A stretch of 64,000 nucleotides of DNA. It comes from Steinernema hermaphroditum. Lineage: Eukaryota > Nematoda > Chromadorea > Rhabditida > Steinernematidae. The stretch lies in assembly GCA_030435675.1 (NCBI GenBank), contig CM059624.1:8084769-8148768 (forward strand), written 5' to 3'. Under the pieces are notes generated by a model. The model was given only the letters and a program-made list of their open reading frames with translations. It was not told where the DNA came from and made no database searches. Below, piece by piece: positions 59,897 to 64,000 of the stretch. The translations under genes were made by a program, and so were the position numbers. Position 1 is the stretch's first letter. The number at the start of each line of letters is the position of its first letter.

Positions 59897-60315
59897 ATGA
59901 CTCCCCACTCCGCGGTCCTCCTGCAAGTCCTCTTCGGCCTCGTCGCCGTCTGCCTCGTCCTCGACGGTAAGCTTCTCCTCTACCGAGGGTGCACCCCTGT
60001 CCCTAGGTGTCAACGCCAGTCCGCTCGGCGATCCTCTGAAAGGCACCCCCGAGAGTTGCTCCGCTCAGCAGACCGTGGAAACGCCGTGCAGGTGCTGCAA
60101 GATGGACTGCTGGTACACCATCGCCTCTGTAAGGCCCACTTCCGAGGAGTCCTCTATCTTGGTGCTTTCAGTCCGCCACTCACGAGTTGGGACACGTTCC
60201 CGGCCAGGCCGGTGAGGAGGAAGCTCTCGCCACACTCCGGCTCATCCGCACATGCATGATCGAGCAATGTACCTCGGTGTGCGCGCGACGTCGCCCCTTC
60301 TTCGCTCCACAGTAG
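59897..60315 (+). CDS. small secreted cysteine-rich protein, unknown family (111 aa)
   Basis: Three exons: 59897-59966, 60007-60128, 60172-60315 with 40- and 43-nt introns. A CCTTTCCAG acceptor ends one base before the ATG. A signal peptide (MTPHSAVLLQVLFGLVAVCL...) is followed by a mature chain with eight cysteines in two clusters: ESCSAQQ, PCRCCKMDCWYT, then TCMIEQCTSVCARRR. An even number suggests four disulphides. The protein ends RRRPFFAPQ. No match to insulin, saposin, ShK or DB patterns is evident. Third positions are GC-rich as in the other extracellular genes. Confidence 0.75.
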
Positions 60316-60531
60316 AAGTCCGAAGGTCCTCTGAATCTGTACATCTGTAGATGACTATCCAATGAAGTTGTTGACACTCAAACCAACGTACATAATGAAC
60401 GAGAGTACCGTAACCCACGTATGAGACCCTCATGCATCTTTGTGTGAGTGTGTTCCTGAGCAAAACTTGACGCTTGATTTATCATGTACAAAATTTGTGC
60501 AGGGGCACCGGAAAACAAATGCTACAACCTC

Positions 60532-62362
60532 TCAGTAATCCATGGCGTTGTATCCAGCCGAATCGGACTCGTCAGGATCTTCGATGGGACGCCTGCGGCT
60601 GCCTTTAGATTCCTTGCCCTCGCCGAGAACGAGGCCATCCCGCTGCATCCAGCCTCGAAGCAGAATCGCATTGGTCATAGCTTCCACAAACTCCACGCAC
60701 TCTACCGTTCTAAAAAGCAGAATTAATACGGAACATCCAGTGACACGGTTACTTTTCATGAGTCTTCCCGCGCTTATTGTACCGGTTAACAGTAATTTCC
60801 ATAGTTTCTGCGTTAATACGGGCATCGATCGCCTTCAAGAAAATAAGCTCGGCAAGTTCGTCGATTATGCCTTCCGATGACGTTTGGAATACATGAGCCA
60901 TAGCTCTGATATCGGCATTGGAGAATGGCTTGAAATACAATCGGATGGCTTCCTTTCGGATAAGACTGTAAAGTTTGCTGACGTGGGGAGCAATGTAAAT
61001 GTTCAGTAGCAACTGAAACGGACAACAATTAGTAAACAGCCACTTGTAGCGGTCGGCTAACCTCGCTCTGGAAGTCCTTCAAGAGATCCAGGACAGCGCT
61101 AAAGTCGCTACTAATAAACTTCTTCACCAAATCAACAAGTCTCTGGTCGCATTCCATGAACTTGCGGAATTCCATGTTTTCCAGTATTCGTTCCTTCAGC
61201 TCCCTGCGGTTGAACGTCGCTAGGGCACAAATTGTACCGTACACGGCAATATCGTTTGCTGAGACTATGTCGTTGAAGTCAAACACGTCAAAATTAACCT
61301 GAAGATGAAAGACTCAAAATTCGCAGTGGAATTCAAAACCCACATTAATAAGCTTCTCTGCAACGTCCTTGTATTTGCGCGCGTTGATAAGATTGTGCAG
61401 CGCCGCCAAGATCGTAATTTTGCAATGAGATACATCGATGAGCTGCTTCATGTTCACCACCGGTGCTCCGGAGCTGCTTCCTTGAGAAGCTGGAGTTGCT
61501 CCCTGCTTGGACTTCGCCTCTGCACTTTCGCGAGCTTCTGAGATGGCGCGTTCAGCCTGAAATACGTCGACTAATTCAAGATACTCCAAGCAACGCATAC
61601 CTGTGACAAGAGATGTTCGATTCGGTAGTGGTATCCGGAACCCGCATGGAGAGCCAGCGTCATCCACTCGATGAGCATTTCTACCACGTGCTTGAACGAT
61701 GTACAGTACTCCCGCATTCCACGGGAAAAGAGCTGGATGGCTTCGGAGAGTCTGCCCAGATCGACGTAGGCGAGGATCAGGTCCTGCATGGCGCGACGAG
61801 TCGATTCCTTAACTCCCTCGTCCTTCTGCCGCTTGTATTCGGCCTGCGCAGCGTCGATCTTGTTTGCACCAGCAGTGCTGATAGTCGTAGCCCAAACCGT
61901 GTTGAACGGCGGGATGATGTGACCGTCCAAGGAAGTGGGCTCGGGCTTCTGGACAAGATCGACGTTTCCTCCGCGGCGTTTCGCGAGATCACCATATAAC
62001 GCTGTGTAGAAGGTGATGTCGTTGGTGCTCTGCGTGATGTATTCGATCATGGCGAGGTACGATTCGGCTCGAAGATGGGGAGCGACGTTGGTCAAGTGCT
62101 CCAGTCGACGGAGGAGAGCGTACCCTCGAAAAGTGCTCAGGAGGTTGGTGATAACGGTGTTGTCGCTGACTTCTACGTTCACTCCTTCGAGCGTCGGCTT
62201 CAGGTCTTCGTCTTCTTCGCTCTTGCGAGGCTTGACGTCTACTTCAACGGCGGAACCGCCGTAGAACGCTTCGGCTTCGTTCCCGTTCATACCATCGGAG
62301 ATCGGGTCATCCACGATGCGGTACTCCATCATGTCATCGGGATCTGGCACCATCATCGACAT
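60532..62362 (-). CDS. csn-1: COP9 signalosome subunit 1 (549 aa)
   Basis: Five exons on the minus strand: 62362-61601, 61556-61344, 61298-61062, 61012-60753, 60709-60532. CSN1 (GPS1) is a scaffold subunit of the COP9 signalosome, which removes NEDD8 from cullin-RING ligases. The N-terminal helical repeats belong to the RPN7 family (RAMQDLILAYVDLGRLSEAI, REYCTSFKHVVEMLIEW). The PCI domain follows (IYGS-like stretch VYGTICALATFNRREL, NADIRAMAHVFQTS, IDARINAETMEITV). The last exon adds an acidic tail ending YNAMDY; it is reached by splicing at GAAAA/GTAACC, and without it the frame would stop early. Length is between the human (about 490-527) and C. elegans proteins. A TTCTTCAG acceptor ends 7 nt before the ATG. 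It is divergent from exportin-7. Confidence 0.93.
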
Positions 62363-63063
62363 CTTAGAGCTGAAGAACGGCGCGATTTAAAGGAGGCAAC
62401 GATCGCACGCGGTGAGAAGGCGAACTAATCGCGACTTGATGCCACAACACGAAAAACAGAACCTTAAAATACGCGGAAAACCAGCATTTCCAATGCGCAA
62501 ACAGCAAAAAAGCATCGCAAGTCAACTTCTCCAGCGCCGCTGGCGTCGCTCGCCTGGATTCAACCTTTGCCGTTCTCCCACGCAGATTGTTTTTGTGCTC
62601 CGCGTTTGAATTTTTAGATTCCACCGGCGAAGAGGGTGAATCGGAATGCGAGCGAGGGGAATCGGAGGAGAACGAGACGAACCTAGAAGCCGCAGGGAGA
62701 CGGAAAGATCGCTTTGAGACGTCTAGACACGTTTGGCGCCCTTCGCGGCGCTTAAGGGCAACGCTGTCACCAAATTGTTTGGTTTTTTGCGATCGTGCGA
62801 TCGTGCAGCGCATCTGCCAGTGCTCCCTTTCGAAAACTGTTCAACGCCGTTCGAAACTGCGAACGTGCATGTCATTGCACCAGTAAACGTCCATTTTCAC
62901 TTTTGTGAAATGTCAAAGAGCATTTCTAAAATTCTGAGCGCATTTCTGTGCCGTAATTTCCATACACTTCTGTTCGAATAAACTCTAATTATAAATCCAT
63001 TACAGGAGAGCATTATAGTCTTCATTGTGGCACCGTTTATTGTTAGCAACACTTGCCGTCACA
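62363..63063. other. divergent promoter region of CSN1 and exportin-7
   Basis: About 700 bp with no supportable ORF. An isolated AATAAA at 62977-62982 on the plus strand has no recognised gene before it. Confidence 0.45.
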
Positions 63064-64000
63064 ATGGATTCGGAGCTAGAGGTACGTCCGATTTCACAGC
63101 TTTCCCCATTCGCTCATTTCGCGCATTTAGGTTCTCAACAACTTGAGCAAGGAGCTTTACGAGTCGGTGAATCAGGAGGCACGGATCCGGGCCGAGGAGA
63201 ACCTGATCGCTCTTGTTAACTCGCCGGAGTGCCTACAGCGATGTCTTCTGCTCCTGGAAAGGGGAAACGTATGTACTTCTCGATGTAAATGTGTTTACAA
63301 CATCGCATTAAGATGCCTTATGCTGCTCTTGTTGCGAGCACGGCCCTCATGAAGCTGCTGTCATCAAAAATCGGAGTGCCTTTGGACGAACGGATGAAAC
63401 TCTGTATGACCTTTAGGGGGTGAATTTGATGTGATGCTGTTTTGCAGGCACTTATTTGCTGAATTACCTGGCTTCGCACTTCGAAGAGCTTCCAGCATAC
63501 GTCGTTACGTCGCTGAGTCAGCTTTACGCCCGCATTACTAAAATCGGGTGGAATGATTTGGACAAGGAGAATCGTCATTTCTTCCGATCGCTTGTGAAAG
63601 ACGTGATTCAGCTGATCAAGGTGCTTAACCGTTTACATCATGGAGTGTGTACAGTGTGCTTGATTACAGGATTCAGGGAAGGTGTCGCTACTCGGTGTTC
63701 AACTGATTACACTCCTAATTGCGGATATGAATAGCGTACGTAGAGAGTTGCCGTTCATAAGTTACAGTTCTGTTGTTACAGCTGGAGGCTGTTGATTCAG
63801 TCGCAGCCCAAAGGAAACTGCTTGGCTCCCTGCGTGATGATTTCCTGCTAGATATCTTCGACACGTCCACTTCCATGTTGTTCAAGCTGATGAACTCCAG
63901 CCTTTCACAAACTGAACAGCAGTTAGCAGCTGCTCTTCTCCAGCTAACACTGAACTGCTTAACGTTCGATTTCATCGGCAGCATTACCGATGAGTCGGGC
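63064..64000 (+). CDS. xpo-7-like: exportin-7 (RanBP16) N-terminal part, cut by the window edge
   Basis: Six exons visible: 63064-63081, 63131-63268, 63313-63403, 63448-63620, 63670-63735, 63782 to beyond 64000. The order and sequence follow vertebrate exportin-7: a short first exon, RIRAEENLIALVNSPECLQR, LLLERGN, VASTALMKLLSSKIGVPLDE, YLLNYLASHFEELPAYVV, LYARITKIGWNDLDKE, RDVIQLIK-type segment, and LTLNCLTFDFIGSITDESG at the edge. Exportin-7 is a RanGTP-dependent nuclear transport receptor of the importin-beta superfamily, built of HEAT repeats. The first exon of six codons and the 44-49 nt introns are typical of the window. About 240 residues of roughly 1090 are present. Confidence 0.93.

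Overview
The window is eukaryotic and almost certainly from a nematode. Two neighbouring genes encode secreted proteins with the nematode-type DB cysteine module. A third encodes an NLP-13-like neuropeptide precursor. Nearly all introns are 38-60 nt with GTRRGT donors and TTTCAG-like acceptors. Many housekeeping genes have a bare 3' splice site 1-35 nt before the start codon, the usual sign of spliced-leader trans-splicing. Exon models were built by hand from splice sites and reading-frame continuity; no transcript data were available. The species cannot be named from the sequence.

Layout. 0-6.1 kb has no convincing gene. 6.17-6.79 kb holds the neuropeptide gene. 6.8-13.8 kb is gene-poor, with degenerate repeats at 8.2-9.5 kb and an odd mini-transcript candidate at 12.8-13.04 kb. 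13.9-18 kb holds three genes for secreted or surface cysteine-rich proteins: a Ly6-like GPI-anchored protein and a divergent pair of DB-module proteins. 18.1-20.4 kb encodes a DUF229 family protein. 21.7-25.9 kb holds two tandem poly(A) polymerase genes, one intron-rich and one intronless. 26.5-27.4 kb is a Tc1/mariner-like element with long inverted repeats. 27.6-32.4 kb has three genes without recognised homologues. 33.0-34.4 kb is a FAM50/XAP5 gene. 36.5-42.3 kb is a 17-exon nidogen. 43.2-46 kb is carnitine palmitoyltransferase 1 and 46.4-48.6 kb is the RPA large subunit. 49.3-50.7 kb holds two unrecognised genes, one for a four-helix membrane protein. 51.4-52.8 kb is a short-chain dehydrogenase. 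55.9-58.3 kb is an ATF4-like bZIP gene with an upstream ORF. 59.9-60.3 kb encodes a small cysteine-rich secreted protein. 60.5-62.4 kb is COP9 signalosome subunit 1. The 5' end of exportin-7 starts at 63.06 kb and runs off the window.

Themes. Two gene classes are visible. Extracellular and signalling genes (DB modules, Ly6, nidogen, DUF229, ATF4-like) have very GC-rich third codon positions, and two have clear TATA boxes. Housekeeping genes (RPA1, CPT1, FAM50, CSN1, XPO7 and the intron-rich poly(A) polymerase) have mixed third positions and apparent trans-splice acceptors. A short motif, TACCGTA, occurs far more often than expected and recurs near the 3' ends of introns in the GC-rich class. 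No biological system here can be declared new from sequence alone. The best leads are the tandem intron-rich/intronless poly(A) polymerase pair, the dual-frame and upstream-ORF structure of the ATF4-like gene, the TACCGTA motif, and several small secreted proteins of unknown family.
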